Positions 40,579-50,900 of a stretch of DNA of 64,000 bases are shown here, in pieces. How positions within the stretch are numbered: position 1 is the stretch's first letter; each line of letters begins with the position of its first letter. Below the pieces are notes generated by a model that saw nothing but the letters and a program-made list of their open reading frames with translations, had not been told where the DNA came from and ran no database searches. Source of the stretch: Deltaproteobacteria bacterium (GTDB lineage: Bacteria; Myxococcota_A; UBA9042; PHBI01). A program made the position numbers and the translations under genes. The DNA is taken from contig JACKFA010000006.1 of the NCBI GenBank assembly GCA_020632715.1, forward strand, positions 186,001-250,000, read 5' to 3'.

Positions 40579-40642
40579 CCGCGTCGCGTCGTCTCGCTCG
40601 CCTGCTATCGCGTCCGCGCCAGGGCGGCGGTAGACTGCCGGC

Positions 40643-42460
40643 ATGCAGGAAAAGCGCGTCGATCGCGAGCCCACCGACGGCCTCGGAGGGGACGGCGGAG
40701 CCCCGTCGGCCGCGCCGCGCTCGCTGCTCCTCCGCTGGTGGCGCGGGCCCATCGCGATCTACGGCGCCGGTGATGGCGATCGCCCGCGGCTCGCGCGGAT
40801 CCTGAACCGCCTCCACCTCGTCGCGTTCCTGGTGCTCGTGCCCCTCGTCGGCGTCTGGCTCGCCGGTGGCGCCGCCCCGAGCGGCGTCAACTACCCGATC
40901 CTCGTCGTCATCAACTTCGTCGCGAACCGCTTCCTCTGGCGCGGCTACCTCCAGGTCGCCGCTGGCCTCGCCGTCGTCACGATGTGGGTGCAGGCGAGCT
41001 TCGCCGTCCTCGCCGCGGGTGGCTTCACGGGCACCGGCCCCGGCTCCTTCCTCCTCGTCGTCATGCTCGCGGGCTTCCTCCTGTCGCTCCGCGGGGCGCT
41101 CGTCATGGCCGGCGTCTCGTCGCTCACCGTCGGCGCGCTGATCTTCCTCGCCGACCCGCTCGGCGTGGCGCCGCTCCCCGCCACCGAGGCGTGGCGCTTC
41201 TGGGCGGAGCTCACCGCCCAGCTCGTCCTGACCGCGGTCGTCGTGCAGCAGGCCCTGCTCCACATCCGGGTCACCCTCGACCACCAGCACCGCCGCGAGT
41301 TCGCCGAGGCCGAGGCCCGCGCGGCCCTCGAGCGCGAGCTCCGCGAGGCCCGCCGCCTCGAGACCGTGGGGCGGCTCGCGGGCGGCGTGGCGCACGACTT
41401 CAACAACCTCCTCACCGTCATCCAGGCCAACGTCGCGATGCTCATCGACGGCGACGAGGCGCTCCCCGAGGCCGACCGGCCGCGCGCCCTCGGCGACATC
41501 GCCCACGCCGCGGCGCGCGCGACCGAGCTCACGCGCGACCTCCTCGCCGTCGGGCGCCGGCAGATGATGCAGCCGCAGCCGGTCGATCTGAACGCGCTCG
41601 TGAGCCGGCTCACGACGCTCTTGCGCGCGCTCCTCGGCGAGTCCCGCCGCCTCGTCCTCGCGCTCGACGCGCGCGCCGCGCCGTTCGTGAGGGCCGATCC
41701 CGCGCAGCTCGAGCGCGTCCTCGTGAACCTCGTCGCGAACGCGCGCGACGCCACCCCGGCCGGCGGCGTCGTCACGCTCGCGACGGCCGACGGGGACGAC
41801 GACACCGTGCGGCTCAGCGTGAGCGACACCGGGGTCGGCATGGAGCCGGCCGTGGCCGAGCGGATCTTCGAGCCCTTCTACACGACGAAGGGCCCCGGGA
41901 GCGGCGTCGGCCTCGGCCTCGCCACGGTCCAGGGGATCATCGTCCAGAGCGGGGGCTCGCTACGCGTCGAGACCAGCCCGGGGCGCGGCGCCACGTTCCA
42001 CGTCACGCTCCCGGTGGCCCTGGCGCCTGCGCAGGGCGCCGGCGGGGGCGCCCAGCCGACCCCCGAGGCCGCGGCGGCGAGGGGGCTCCGCCTGCTCGTC
42101 GTCGAGGACGAGGACCCGGTGCGCCACATCGTGGTCGTCGCGCTCCGCCGCGGCGGGCACGAGGTCGTCGCCGCGCCGAGCGCCGAGGAGGCCCTCGTCG
42201 TCTGGGCGCGCGAGGGCGGGCGCTTCGATCTGCTCGTGACCGACCTCTCCCTCACGGGGCAGAGCGGCGCCGAGCTCGCGTCGATCCTGCGCCGCGAGGC
42301 GCCGACGCTGCCCGTGCTCTTCATCTCGGGGCACGCCTACGAGGCACAGGAGGCCGTCGCGCGGCAGGCGGGGCGCGCCGCGTGCCTCCCGAAGCCGTTC
42401 GCGCCGGAGGCGTTGCGCGCCGCGGTCCGCGCGCTCGTCGAGGCCCACGACGGCGCGTAG
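40643..42460 (+). CDS. Membrane-bound hybrid histidine kinase with receiver
   Basis: 605 residues. Five to six transmembrane helices lie between ~55 and ~208 (AFLVLVPLVGVWLAG, NYPILVVINFVANRF, VAAGLAVVTMWVQASFAVLA, FLLVVMLAGFLLSL, LVLTAVVVQQALL), with little periplasmic mass, so the membrane part itself may sense. A coiled-coil linker leads to HisKA His251 (GGVAHDFNN), HATPase (LVANARDATPAGG, DTGVGMEP, GSGVGLGLATVQG) and a receiver (~482-600) with Asp534 (LLVTDLSLTGQ) and Lys in CLPKPF. Third kinase in this window of the HDFNN type. No response regulator adjacent; YbaK lies 75 bp downstream. Confidence 0.9.
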   Translation: MQEKRVDREPTDGLGGDGGAPSAAPRSLLLRWWRGPIAIYGAGDGDRPRLARILNRLHLVAFLVLVPLVGVWLAGGAAPSGVNYPILVVINFVANRFLWRGYLQVAAGLAVVTMWVQASFAVLAAGGFTGTGPGSFLLVVMLAGFLLSLRGALVMAGVSSLTVGALIFLADPLGVAPLPATEAWRFWAELTAQLVLTAVVVQQALLHIRVTLDHQHRREFAEAEARAALERELREARRLETVGRLAGGVAHDFNNLLTVIQANVAMLIDGDEALPEADRPRALGDIAHAAARATELTRDLLAVGRRQMMQPQPVDLNALVSRLTTLLRALLGESRRLVLALDARAAPFVRADPAQLERVLVNLVANARDATPAGGVVTLATADGDDDTVRLSVSDTGVGMEPAVAERIFEPFYTTKGPGSGVGLGLATVQGIIVQSGGSLRVETSPGRGATFHVTLPVALAPAQGAGGGAQPTPEAAAARGLRLLVVEDEDPVRHIVVVALRRGGHEVVAAPSAEEALVVWAREGGRFDLLVTDLSLTGQSGAELASILRREAPTLPVLFISGHAYEAQEAVARQAGRAACLPKPFAPEALRAAVRALVEAHDGA

Positions 42461-42535
42461 CGGCGGGGGCGGCGGTCTGTTATCACGGGCGACGCTCGGG
42501 GCGGGCTCGTCGCCGCCCCCGAGCGAGGGACACCG

Positions 42536-43012
42536 ATGGCGACCGACTACCCCGTGACCATGGCCGTGCGCTTCCTGCGCGAGCGCGACGCCGCGTTCGA
42601 GCCGCACGTGTTCGCCTGGGAGAAGAAGGGGGCGAAGGCGTCCGCCGAGGTGCTCGGGGTCGATGCGGCCATCGTCATCAAGACGCTCGTCTTCGAGAAG
42701 GAGGACAAGAGCCCGCTCCTCGTGCTCATGGACGGCACGCACGAGGTGTCGACCAAGACCCTCGCGCGGCTCCTCGGCGCGAAGGTCGTGCGGCCGTGCG
42801 CGACGGCGCGCGCCGAGTCGCTGACGGGCTATCAGGTCGGCGGGATCTCGCCGTTCGGCACGAAGACCGCGATGCCGGTGTACATGCAGGAGGACCTCAT
42901 CCTGCTCGACCGCGCGTTCATCAACGGCGGGAAGCGCGGGTTCCTCATCACGATGGAACCGGACGCGATCCGCGCGCTCCTCGACGCGACGCTGGTGGAC
43001 GTCGCGGTGTGA
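42536..43012 (+). CDS. ybaK: YbaK/EbsC-family aminoacyl-tRNA deacylase
   Basis: 158 residues, normal length. YbaK-type editing domains hydrolyse mischarged tRNA (Cys-tRNA-Pro in the founding member). Signatures: KGAKASAEVLGVDAAIVIKTLVF with the catalytic Lys, LLVLMDGTHEVSTKTLARLLG, and TGYQVGGISPFGTKTAMPVYM, the substrate-site GxxSPFG block. GAGGGA at 5 nt precedes ATG 42536. Confidence 0.92.
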   Translation: MATDYPVTMAVRFLRERDAAFEPHVFAWEKKGAKASAEVLGVDAAIVIKTLVFEKEDKSPLLVLMDGTHEVSTKTLARLLGAKVVRPCATARAESLTGYQVGGISPFGTKTAMPVYMQEDLILLDRAFINGGKRGFLITMEPDAIRALLDATLVDVAV

Positions 43013-43031
43013 TGGCCGGTAGGCTCGGGAG

Positions 43032-43958
43032 ATGCCTCATCGCGCTCTCCTCGCGCTCGGCGGCGCCCTCGCGCTCGCCGGCGCGCTCGCCGCCTGTCCG
43101 ACCGGGCACGTGCGCCGTGAGAACGGCGCTGCCGCGCGGCAGATCGACCTCTACCCGCTCACGCGCGTCGCGGCGGGCAGCTTCGCCATGGGCTCGGGCG
43201 CCTCGCGCGACGAGGCGACGCACCCCGTGCGGGTGACGCGCGCGTTCCTCATGGGGCAGGAGGTCACGCAGGGGCTCTGGCGCGAGGTGACCGGCGAGCG
43301 GCCGGTCGCGACGCGGGCGCAGCGGATCGCCGGGCGCGACGGCGGGCGGTGCGCGGAGGACCAGGGCGTGTCGTTCGTGGGCGACGACCTCCCCGTGGTG
43401 TGCGTGGACTGGCTCGAGGCGGTGGCCTTCGCGAACGCGATGTCGGCGCGCGAGGGGCTCGCGCCCGCCTATGTGATCGACGGGACGGAGGTCCGCTGGC
43501 GGCGCGACGCTGGGGGCTACCGGCTCCCGACCGAGGCCGAGTGGGAGTGGGCGGCGCGCGGGGCCGCGCGGGGCGACGTGGAGGCGACGGCGTGCCCGAC
43601 GGCGAACGTCGCGGACGCGTCGGCCGATCGCGTGTGGGCCTGGGGCGCCGAGCCGTGCGACGACGGCTACCCCGGGCTCGCGCCCGTCGGCGCCTTCGCC
43701 GTGGGGGCGGGGGGCCTCGCCGACCTCGACGGGAACGTGGCGGAGTGGTGCTGGGACGCCTACGAGCCCTATCCCGAGGGGGCCGTCAGCGATCCGGCGC
43801 CCGAGGGGCCGAGCGACCGGCCGTCCGGGCACGTGACGCGCGGGGCGAGCTTCCGGACGCGCCCGGCGGAGGCGCGGCCATGGGTGCGCGGCTTCGGGAT
43901 GGGGAACCTCGTGTCGCACGCGGTCGGGCTCCGGCTCGTGCGGAACGCCGCGGACTGA
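43032..43958 (+). CDS. FGE-sulfatase (SUMF1) domain lipoprotein, second copy
   Basis: 308 residues. Signal peptide with lipobox ALAAC (Cys22), then the FGE-like fold: RVAAGSFAMGSGASRDE, RAFLMGQEVTQGLWREVTG, PVVCVDWLEAVAFANAMS, YRLPTEAEWEWAARG, GGLADLDGNVAEWCWD, TRGASFRTRP and GLRLVRN. Shorter than typical FGE and lacking the paired active-site Cys arrangement that I can recognise, so enzymatic activity is doubtful. Same class as 20701-21663 but only distantly alike. 19 bp after YbaK on the same strand. Confidence 0.85.
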   Translation: MPHRALLALGGALALAGALAACPTGHVRRENGAAARQIDLYPLTRVAAGSFAMGSGASRDEATHPVRVTRAFLMGQEVTQGLWREVTGERPVATRAQRIAGRDGGRCAEDQGVSFVGDDLPVVCVDWLEAVAFANAMSAREGLAPAYVIDGTEVRWRRDAGGYRLPTEAEWEWAARGAARGDVEATACPTANVADASADRVWAWGAEPCDDGYPGLAPVGAFAVGAGGLADLDGNVAEWCWDAYEPYPEGAVSDPAPEGPSDRPSGHVTRGASFRTRPAEARPWVRGFGMGNLVSHAVGLRLVRNAAD

Positions 43959-44006
43959 GGGCGGAGAGCGCTTGCCGCGCGCGGGGCGCGGTGGGATGGT
44001 CGGCGC

Positions 44007-45017
44007 ATGGACCTCGGCGCGCTCGAGCAGAGCCTCAAGAAGAACGGCCCGAAGCCGGTCTACGCGCTCCTCGGGAGCGAGCAGCTGCTCATCGACGAGG
44101 CGGAGCGGATGATCCTGCGCGCCGCGGTCGGGAGCCCGCCCGACAGGATGGCGCTGACGCGGGTGGACCTGTCGGAGCCGAAGACCGGGGCGAAGGAGAT
44201 CGTCGCGGCGTGTCGGGCGCTCGGGCTGTTCGCGCCGCCGCGGATCGCGATCGTCGTGCGCGCGGCGGAGCTCCTCGACAAGAAGCCGACCGAGCGCGAG
44301 GAGGTGGTGCGCTACCTCGAGGCGCCCGTGCCGACGGCCACGCTCGTGCTGAAGGCGAGCGAGCTCGACGGGCGGACGGCGCTCCTGAAGCGGGTGAAGA
44401 AGCACGGCGAAGCGTACGTGTTCAAGCCGCTCTACGAGAGCCAGGCGGCGCCCTGGGTGGCGGCGCGGGCGCGCGAGAAGGGGCACCGGCTCGACAACGC
44501 GACGGCGCGGCGGCTCGTGGAGCTCGTCGGGACCGACCTCCTCGCGCTGTCGAACGCGCTCGAGCAGCTCTCGCTCTACGCCGGGCGGGGGGAGCCCATC
44601 GGCGAGCGCGAGCTCGAGGCGTGCCTGGCGGCGACGCGCAGCCACTCGATCTTCGAGCTCGTGGACGCGGTCGGGCAGCGCGACACGGCCGGCGCGCTCC
44701 GGCACGTGCACGCGATGCTCGGGCAGCGGGAGCCGGCGCTCAGGATCCTCGCGAGCATCGCGCGCCACTTCCAGCACCTCTGGCGGATGGTGGTCGCGAA
44801 GGGGCGCGGCGCCACGCTCGACGAGGCGACGTCGATCCTCGGGCTGCACCCGTTCCAGGCCAAGAAGATGTGGCCGCAGACGCAGAAGTTCGCGGAGCCC
44901 GCGCTCCGGCGCGCGCTCGAGCGGCTCTACGCGGCCGACGTGCAGCTGAAGTCGAGCCCGCTCCCGGACGAGCTCGTCCTCGAGCGCCTCATGATGGACC
45001 TCTGCCTCGCGCGCTGA
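44007..45017 (+). CDS. holA: DNA polymerase III subunit delta
   Basis: 336 residues, full length. Delta is the wrench subunit of the clamp loader that opens the beta sliding clamp. Family features: N-terminal KPVYALLGSEQLLIDEAERMI, RIAIVVRAAELLDKK, the ATLVLKASELDGRTALLKRVKKHG strand-helix, LVELVGTDLLALSNALEQL, and C-terminal LRILASIARHFQHLWRMV and HPFQAKKMWPQTQKF. Housekeeping gene. Convergent with the epimerase gene, whose correct stop is 10 bp downstream. Confidence 0.93.
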   Translation: MDLGALEQSLKKNGPKPVYALLGSEQLLIDEAERMILRAAVGSPPDRMALTRVDLSEPKTGAKEIVAACRALGLFAPPRIAIVVRAAELLDKKPTEREEVVRYLEAPVPTATLVLKASELDGRTALLKRVKKHGEAYVFKPLYESQAAPWVAARAREKGHRLDNATARRLVELVGTDLLALSNALEQLSLYAGRGEPIGERELEACLAATRSHSIFELVDAVGQRDTAGALRHVHAMLGQREPALRILASIARHFQHLWRMVVAKGRGATLDEATSILGLHPFQAKKMWPQTQKFAEPALRRALERLYAADVQLKSSPLPDELVLERLMMDLCLAR

Positions 45018-45026
45018 GCTCGGTCT

Positions 45027-45973
45027 TCAGGTCGCGAAGTAGTGGCCCGCGGCGAGGTCGTCGAGGAGGCCCGGGTGGGTCGGGTGCCAGTCGAGGAGGG
45101 CCTGGGTGCGGGCGCTCGACGTGGGGTTGTCGATCTGGACGAGCCCCTCGAGGAACCCGAGGGCGGCCGGGGCGTCCGCCGGGGTGACGCTCCCCTCGCC
45201 GGCACGCCCGCGCCGCGGCCGATCGCCTCGGCGATGGCGCGGAAGGGGACACCCTCGTCGGCGACGCCGTGGAGGCGCGAGCCGGCCGGGGCGCGCTCGA
45301 CCGCGAGGCGGTAGAGGCGCGCGGCGTCGCGGGTGTGGACGGCCGGCCAGCGGTTCGAGCCGTCGCCGACGTAGGCGGAGAAGCCGTTCCTGCGCGCCAT
45401 GGCGATGAGGGAGGGGATGAAGCCGTGGTGATCGAGGTCGCTGTGGACCGTCGGCGAGAGGCGGACGGACGACGTGCGGACGCCGCGGTCGGCGAGGGCG
45501 ACGAGGGCGTTCTCCGAGTCGGCGCGCGGGCCGCCGGGGAGGGTGTCCTCCTCGGTGCCGGGGCGGCGCGGGGCGCCAGCGGCGGGCGCGCCGAGGTGGG
45601 CGCCGAGGCCCGCGAGGAGGAGCGTGCCGCCGGTGCCCACGAGGGGCTTCCCGGAGCCCGCGAGGGCCTCGCCGAGGGCCTCGACCACCTGCAGATCGAA
45701 GTCCGCGGCGCGGGCGAAGCCGTCGGGGGCGCCGGAGAGGGCGAGCTCGTGCTTGTAGGCGAGGTGGACGACGCCGTCGGCGGCCTTCGCGGTGGCGGTC
45801 AGCACGTCGGTGGCGTCGAGATCGCCGCGCACGACCTCGGCACCGAGGGCGGCGAGGCGCGCCGCGGCGGCGTCCGAGCGGGCGAGGCCGAGGACCTGGT
45901 GGCCGGCCGCGAGGAGGTCGGCCGTGAGCGCGCCGCCGATGTGACCCGAGGCGCCGGTGATGAAGATCTTCAT
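45027..45973 (-). CDS. NAD-dependent epimerase/dehydratase-like protein, probable frameshift
   Basis: About 315 residues when corrected. Extended-SDR of the type often annotated as NAD(P)-dependent oxidoreductase: MKIFITGASGHIGG (Rossmann), ADGVVHLAYKHE, SVRLSPTVHS, DGSNRWPAVHTRDAARLYRLA. The frame breaks at a run of four C on the plus strand (45192-45195). Adding one base gives the expected C-terminus SVTPADAPAALGFLEGLVQIDNPTSSARTQALLDWHPT, ending in GHYFAT and stop 45027. Uncorrected, the frame reads Arg/Ser-rich residues on into the holA antisense strand. ATG 45973 has GGAG at 8 nt and lies clear of the operator. Divergent from the TetR gene, its likely repressor. Confidence 0.8.
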
Positions 45974-45984
45974 GTCGAGAGGCT

Positions 45985-46005
45985 CCATGTCAGAGACTGA
46001 CATGG
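45985..46005. promoter_or_regulatory. TetR operator candidate in divergent promoter
   Basis: Perfect 9-bp arms CCATGTCAG and CTGACATGG around AGA, in the 78-bp gap between the epimerase and tetR starts. A further ATGTCAG half-site lies at 46018-46024. This is the standard layout for a TetR repressor that controls itself and the divergent gene. Confidence 0.7.
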
Positions 46006-46051
46006 GCGTATCATGTGATGTCAGTCCCTGCAATCAGGTAGTCTCTTGCGC

Positions 46052-46636
46052 ATGGGACGTTGGGAACCGGGATCGCGGGGGCGGCTCGAGCGGGCCGCGA
46101 TGGAGCTCTTCGAGGAGCGCGGCTACAACGGCACGACGGTCGAGGAGATCGCCGCGCGCGCCGGGCTCACCGAGCGGACGTTCTTCCGCTACTTCAGCGA
46201 CAAGCGGGAGGTGCTCTTCTCGGGCTCGCGCCAGCTCGAGGAGGCCGTGACCGCCGCGATCGCCGGGGCGCCGGCGGGGGCGGCGCCGATCGACGCGGTC
46301 GTCGACGCCTTCGAGGCCGCGGCGGAGCGGCTCGAGGCGCTGCGCGACTACGCGTGGGTGCGCGCGCGCTGGGGGCTCCTCGTCGAGCACGCGGAGCTCC
46401 GCGAGCGGGAGCTCATCAAGCTCGCGGCGCTCGCGGCGGCCGTCGCGGGCGCGCTGCGCGAGCGCGGCGTGCCCGAGCCGACCGCGAGCCTCGTCGCCGA
46501 GGCGGGCCTCGCGATCTTCAAGGTCGGCTTCGAGCGCTGGGTCGCGGGCGCCGAGCCGCGCTCGTTCGCGGCGCAGGTCAGGGCCGCGCACGGCGCGTTG
46601 GCCGCGATCGTCGGCGCCGGTCCGTCAGCGGCCTGA
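46052..46636 (+). CDS. TetR-family transcriptional regulator
   Basis: 194 residues. N-terminal helix-turn-helix: SRGRLERAAMELFEERGYNGTTVEEIAARAGLTERTFFRYFSDKREVLF is a textbook TetR DNA-binding domain, with FFRYFSDK the recognition-helix end. The C-terminal ligand domain (from ~60) is helical and Ala/Glu-rich. ATG 46052 is preferred over an in-frame TTG at 46046. Divergently oriented to an NAD-dependent epimerase-like gene, with an operator palindrome between, so repression of that gene relieved by a small molecule is likely. Confidence 0.9.
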   Translation: MGRWEPGSRGRLERAAMELFEERGYNGTTVEEIAARAGLTERTFFRYFSDKREVLFSGSRQLEEAVTAAIAGAPAGAAPIDAVVDAFEAAAERLEALRDYAWVRARWGLLVEHAELRERELIKLAALAAAVAGALRERGVPEPTASLVAEAGLAIFKVGFERWVAGAEPRSFAAQVRAAHGALAAIVGAGPSAA

Positions 46637-46653
46637 GGAAGCTCACCCGATCG

Positions 46654-47922
46654 CTACTGGCAGCACGGCTCCATGCAGCAGCCCTCGAGCGTGGCGCTGA
46701 CGCCCTCCGGGAGCGGCAGCGGCGCCGACACGCGCGAGCCTATCGAGACGACCACCGCGCCGTTGCTCGGCGCCATCACGACCGCCTCGTCGTAGCCCGC
46801 GACCTGCCCGCCGCACGCGAAGCCGTTCACCTCGACGGGCGTCCCGGCCGCGCACGCCATCGTGTAGCCGAACTGCTCGCGCGTGACCCCGTTCGTGTAG
46901 CGCGTCACGACGCGGCTGCCGTCGTCGTCGAGCCCCTCCTTGCCGCAGGACAGCGCCCCCGCCGTCGTCACCGGCACGTCGATGTCGATGTACGGCCAGT
47001 ACGCGCCCTCCGGGGTGAGCCCGCCGTCTTCGAGCGGCGCCTCGCTCGCCGTCAGGTGCCCGCGCAGCTGACAGCTCACGCCCGCCTGCGCCATCGCGTC
47101 GAGGTCGAGCCCGAACGCCTGGTTCCAGGCGCACTTCGCGTAGGGCGAGAGCTGCTCCTCCACGCGGTACACCGCGCGCTGGAAGACGAGCGGCCCGTCG
47201 TCGCCGCCCACGTTGCCGGGCCCCGCGCTCGGCACGTGCGTCACCTTCGTCCCGTCGCTGCACTCGAGCGTCATCGTCGTCATGTGCAGGTACGTCGGCG
47301 TCGACGCCCCCGACGTGCACGCGAACCCGACCACCACCGTCGGCCCGCGCTCGCCGCCGCCCCCCGGCACGTGGAGGAGCTCGATGGGCTGGTCGTCGTC
47401 GCCCACGCAGTCGACCTTCGCCGAGCAGAACACGTCGTCGAAGTTCACCGCCACGTCGAAGAAGCCCTGCTCCGCGTGCCGCGCGACCGTCACGTCGAAC
47501 GGCACCGTCGTGTCCGCGTCCGGCGCGCACGCCGCCTCCCGCACGAGGTCTCCCGGATCCGCGAACGCGAGCGGCGCCCCGCCCGCGCCCCAGAGCCCCG
47601 TCAGGTGCAGCGTCACCGTGTTCGTCGCGACGCTCGCGTCGCACGGGCCGACGTAGCTGATGGCGCCGTCCGCGCTCCCGTACTGCGTCGAGCGCAGCGC
47701 CCGCGTCCACACGACCGGCGCGTCGACCGCCGTCCCGGCGCGCACCGTCAGCGTCCACTCCGCGTCCGTCACGCCCGCGAGCGAGAGCGGCGCCACGCTC
47801 ACCGTGACGCGCCCCTCGGGCCCCTTCGGCGCCGTCGGCGCCGGCGCCTCCGCCCCGCACGCCGCGAGCGCCGACACGAGCGCGGCGAGCCCAGCGACCT
47901 TCATCATGGTGGTCGTCGTCAT
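46654..47922 (-). CDS. Cys-rich surface lipoprotein of unknown function
   Basis: 422 residues. GGGGAG then ATG 47922; lipoprotein signal ending SALAAC, then Pro-rich GAEAPAPTAP. The mature protein is beta-rich with at least a dozen Cys (for example VFCSAKVDCVGDDD, FACTSGAS, YAKCAWNQAFG, VSCQLRG, and a CCMEPCC tail), suggesting disulfide-locked extracellular domains. No family recognised. It is the last gene of a three-gene operon, 4 nt after the giant surface protein gene, so the two products are probably made and displayed together. Confidence 0.75.
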   Translation of the reverse strand: MTTTTMMKVAGLAALVSALAACGAEAPAPTAPKGPEGRVTVSVAPLSLAGVTDAEWTLTVRAGTAVDAPVVWTRALRSTQYGSADGAISYVGPCDASVATNTVTLHLTGLWGAGGAPLAFADPGDLVREAACAPDADTTVPFDVTVARHAEQGFFDVAVNFDDVFCSAKVDCVGDDDQPIELLHVPGGGGERGPTVVVGFACTSGASTPTYLHMTTMTLECSDGTKVTHVPSAGPGNVGGDDGPLVFQRAVYRVEEQLSPYAKCAWNQAFGLDLDAMAQAGVSCQLRGHLTASEAPLEDGGLTPEGAYWPYIDIDVPVTTAGALSCGKEGLDDDGSRVVTRYTNGVTREQFGYTMACAAGTPVEVNGFACGGQVAGYDEAVVMAPSNGAVVVSIGSRVSAPLPLPEGVSATLEGCCMEPCCQ

Positions 47923-47926
47923 CGCG

Positions 47927-50900
47927 CTACTCCCCACACATCGGCGGCCCGAGCGCGAGCGCGCCCCCGGCCATCGCGCACTCGACCGCGTCGCCCGCGC
48001 CCACCCAGCAGCGGATGCTCCTGAGCCCGTCCGTCGTCGACACGACCCCGTAGACCGCCGGCGCGTCGCACGCGACCGGCCCGCAGCCGTTCGGCGTCCA
48101 GTCTCCGGCGTCGCAGATCCCGTCGCTGTCGGTGTCCGGGCCGTCCGCGCCCGGGTCGAACGAGCCGCTCGCGCAGTCGTCGCAGGTGTCGAAGTCGACG
48201 TCGGAGCAGACGAGCGGGTCGCGCGGGTCGCTGTCGCCCGGGTCGTCCACGCCGTCGCCGTCGTCGTCGGGGTCGCCGGCGTCACAGAGCCCGTCGCCGT
48301 CGAGGTCCGGGCCGTCGTCGGCCGGGTCGAAGGTGCCGGTCGAGCAGTCGTCGCAGCCGTCGCCGTCCGTGTCCGCGCAGACGAGCGGCTCGCGCGCGGC
48401 CGAGTCGAGCGCGTCCACCCGCTGGTCGCCGTCCTGATCGGGATCGCACAGGTCGCCGACGCCGTCCTCGTCGAGGTCGTCCTGGTTCGTATTCGCCACG
48501 TCCGGGCAGTTGTCTTCCGGCGAGAGCACGCTGTCGCCGTCGGGGTCCTCGAAGCAGTCGGCCACGCCCGAGAGGTTCGTGTCCTCGTCCGGGACGCCGC
48601 ACCCGCAGTCGCCGGGCGCCGTCTTGGCCGGGTCCGCCGGGCAGCCGTCGTCGCAGTCGGCCACCTGGTCGCCGTCGCCGTCGGTGTCCGCGACGCCGCA
48701 GCCGCAGATGCCGAGCGCGACCTTCGCCGGGTCGGTCGGGCACGCGTCGCAGGCGTCGGGCTCGGCGTCGTTGTCGGCGTTCGGCCCCGACTTCACCGCG
48801 CTGCACGTGCCGTTCGCGGGGTTGCAGACGCCGACTTTGCAGGTCGAGGCGTTGTCGAGGTAGTCGCACGGGTCCGCGCCCACGCAGACGCCGCTCCGGC
48901 ACACGTCCGGGTCCGTGCACAGGTCGCCGTCGTCGCAGCCCGTGTACTCGGGCTTCGGCTGCGCCACGCACTCTCCCGTCGCCGGGTCGCACACGCCGTC
49001 GACGCACGCCTCGTCGAGCCCGGAGCAGTCCACGTCGTGGCAGCGGTCGTCGACCGTCACCGTGAACGTGTCCGTGCCGACGTTGCCGGCCTCGTCGGTC
49101 GCCTTCACGGTGATGGTCTTCGTCGCGCCGTACGCGACGCAGAAGACCCAGGGGCCGTCGTTCGCGAGGTCGTAGGGCGCCGGATCCGTCGAGATCACGG
49201 GCGCCACCGTGCAGACGTCGCTCACCGCGAGCCCGCCGCAGCGCCCGGCCTCGACGACCGGGCGCGTCACGAGGTCGGCCGCGCCGTCGTCGTCGAGGTC
49301 GAGCACGTTCACCTTGCGCCCCGGGTCCCCGAGGATCGTGGTGCAGTCGCTCGCCCCGGCGCCCCAGGTGACGTCCGCCCCAGCGCTCACGCAGGGGGCG
49401 ACCGTGTCGCGCACCTGCACCTGGAAGGTCGAGCTCGTCCCCATGAGCGGGTCCGCGCCCTGCTCCCACGCCTCGAGGCGCAGGAACCACGTGCCCACGC
49501 CGAGCGCGACGTCGGCGGTGCAGGTCTGGGTCTCGACCGGCTCGCCCGGCGTGCCGCCCGTGGTCGTGTCGCTCGCGATCGGCGCGCCGCCGGCGATGAC
49601 GTCGTACCACTCGCAGGTGAGCGGCTCGTCGCCCGGGCAGCTCGCGAGCGCGCAGGCGTAAGGGTCCTGCACGGTGCCGGTCAGCGTCACGATGGCGCCC
49701 GCGGGCGACGTGCACTCCTTCGGCGCCACCGTGCCCGTCGAGACGACGACGGGGTCGGCGTTCGGCTGCCCGCCGCAGGCGTCGAAGTGGCCGGCGACGG
49801 TCGAGGACGGGAGCCACACCTCCTCGCCGGTCTGGGTGTACGCGAGGAGCTGGTAGTAGTGCCGGACGCCCGGCGTCAGGCCCGGCACCACGACGACGTG
49901 GCTCGTCGCGGCCGGCTGCCCGTACGCGACGGCCGGGTCGACGAGGGAGCCGTCGTTCGGGTCGAGCTCCGCGGACACCCGCACGATGACCTCGGCGGGC
50001 TGGTTCAGCGTGATCGTGAAGGAGACGCTGTCGCAGGCGGGCTGGACGGGGGCGACGGAGAGGTCGGTGAACGCGAGCGCCGCGGTCGAGGCGGGCGTCG
50101 CGAAGGTGAGGACCGCCGTCTCGGCGACGTTCGAGAGCCCCGTCGAGCGGGCGACGTAGCAGTAGGTCGACGACGCCTGGAGGCCCACGATCTGCGCCGT
50201 GTGGCCGGCCGTGAGGTCGAGGTCCTTGATGACGTTGCCGGGGTTCCAGGTCGAGATGTCGGGGCACGTGGACCCCGCGCGCTTCTGGTAGAAGAGCTCG
50301 GTCGTGCCGGCGCGCGAAGCGCCGCTCGAGTCGCTCGTCGCCCAGCTGACCAGCGCCGTCGTGCTGGTCGTCTGCGCGGCGGGCCCAGGCGCCGCGATGA
50401 TCATGTCGAGGTTCGCCGCCGTCGTCGTCACGTCCGGGAGCGGGAAGGCGGCCTGGTTCCCGAAGGGATCGGTGCCGTTGGCGGCGCAGTTGTAGAGCGT
50501 CGCCGGGTCGAGGCCCGTCACGCTCACGGGGATGCTCGTCGAGGCGACGTTGGTCTGGCCGATGTAGATCTGGAACGTCACGGCGTCCGAGCACTGCACG
50601 TCGATGGTCGCGGGCTCGCTGCACGCGACGTCGAAGACCGCGTAGTCCGCGCCGACGTCGGAGACGACGCCCGAGCAGACGGGGGCGGTCACGTCGGGGT
50701 CGCGGCGCGTCTCGAGCGTCGTGACCGAGCTCGTCACGCTCGCCATGTTGTCGCAGGTGTCCTGGCAGCGGACGGTCAGGTGGTAGACGGTCTCGGGGGT
50801 GAGCCCGGTGACCTCGACGCCGTGGGTCGTGCCGAGCTTGCTCTCGACGATGGGGTTGGCGGTGTCCCCCTCGACGACGACCGAGCCCGTGCAGGCCTCG

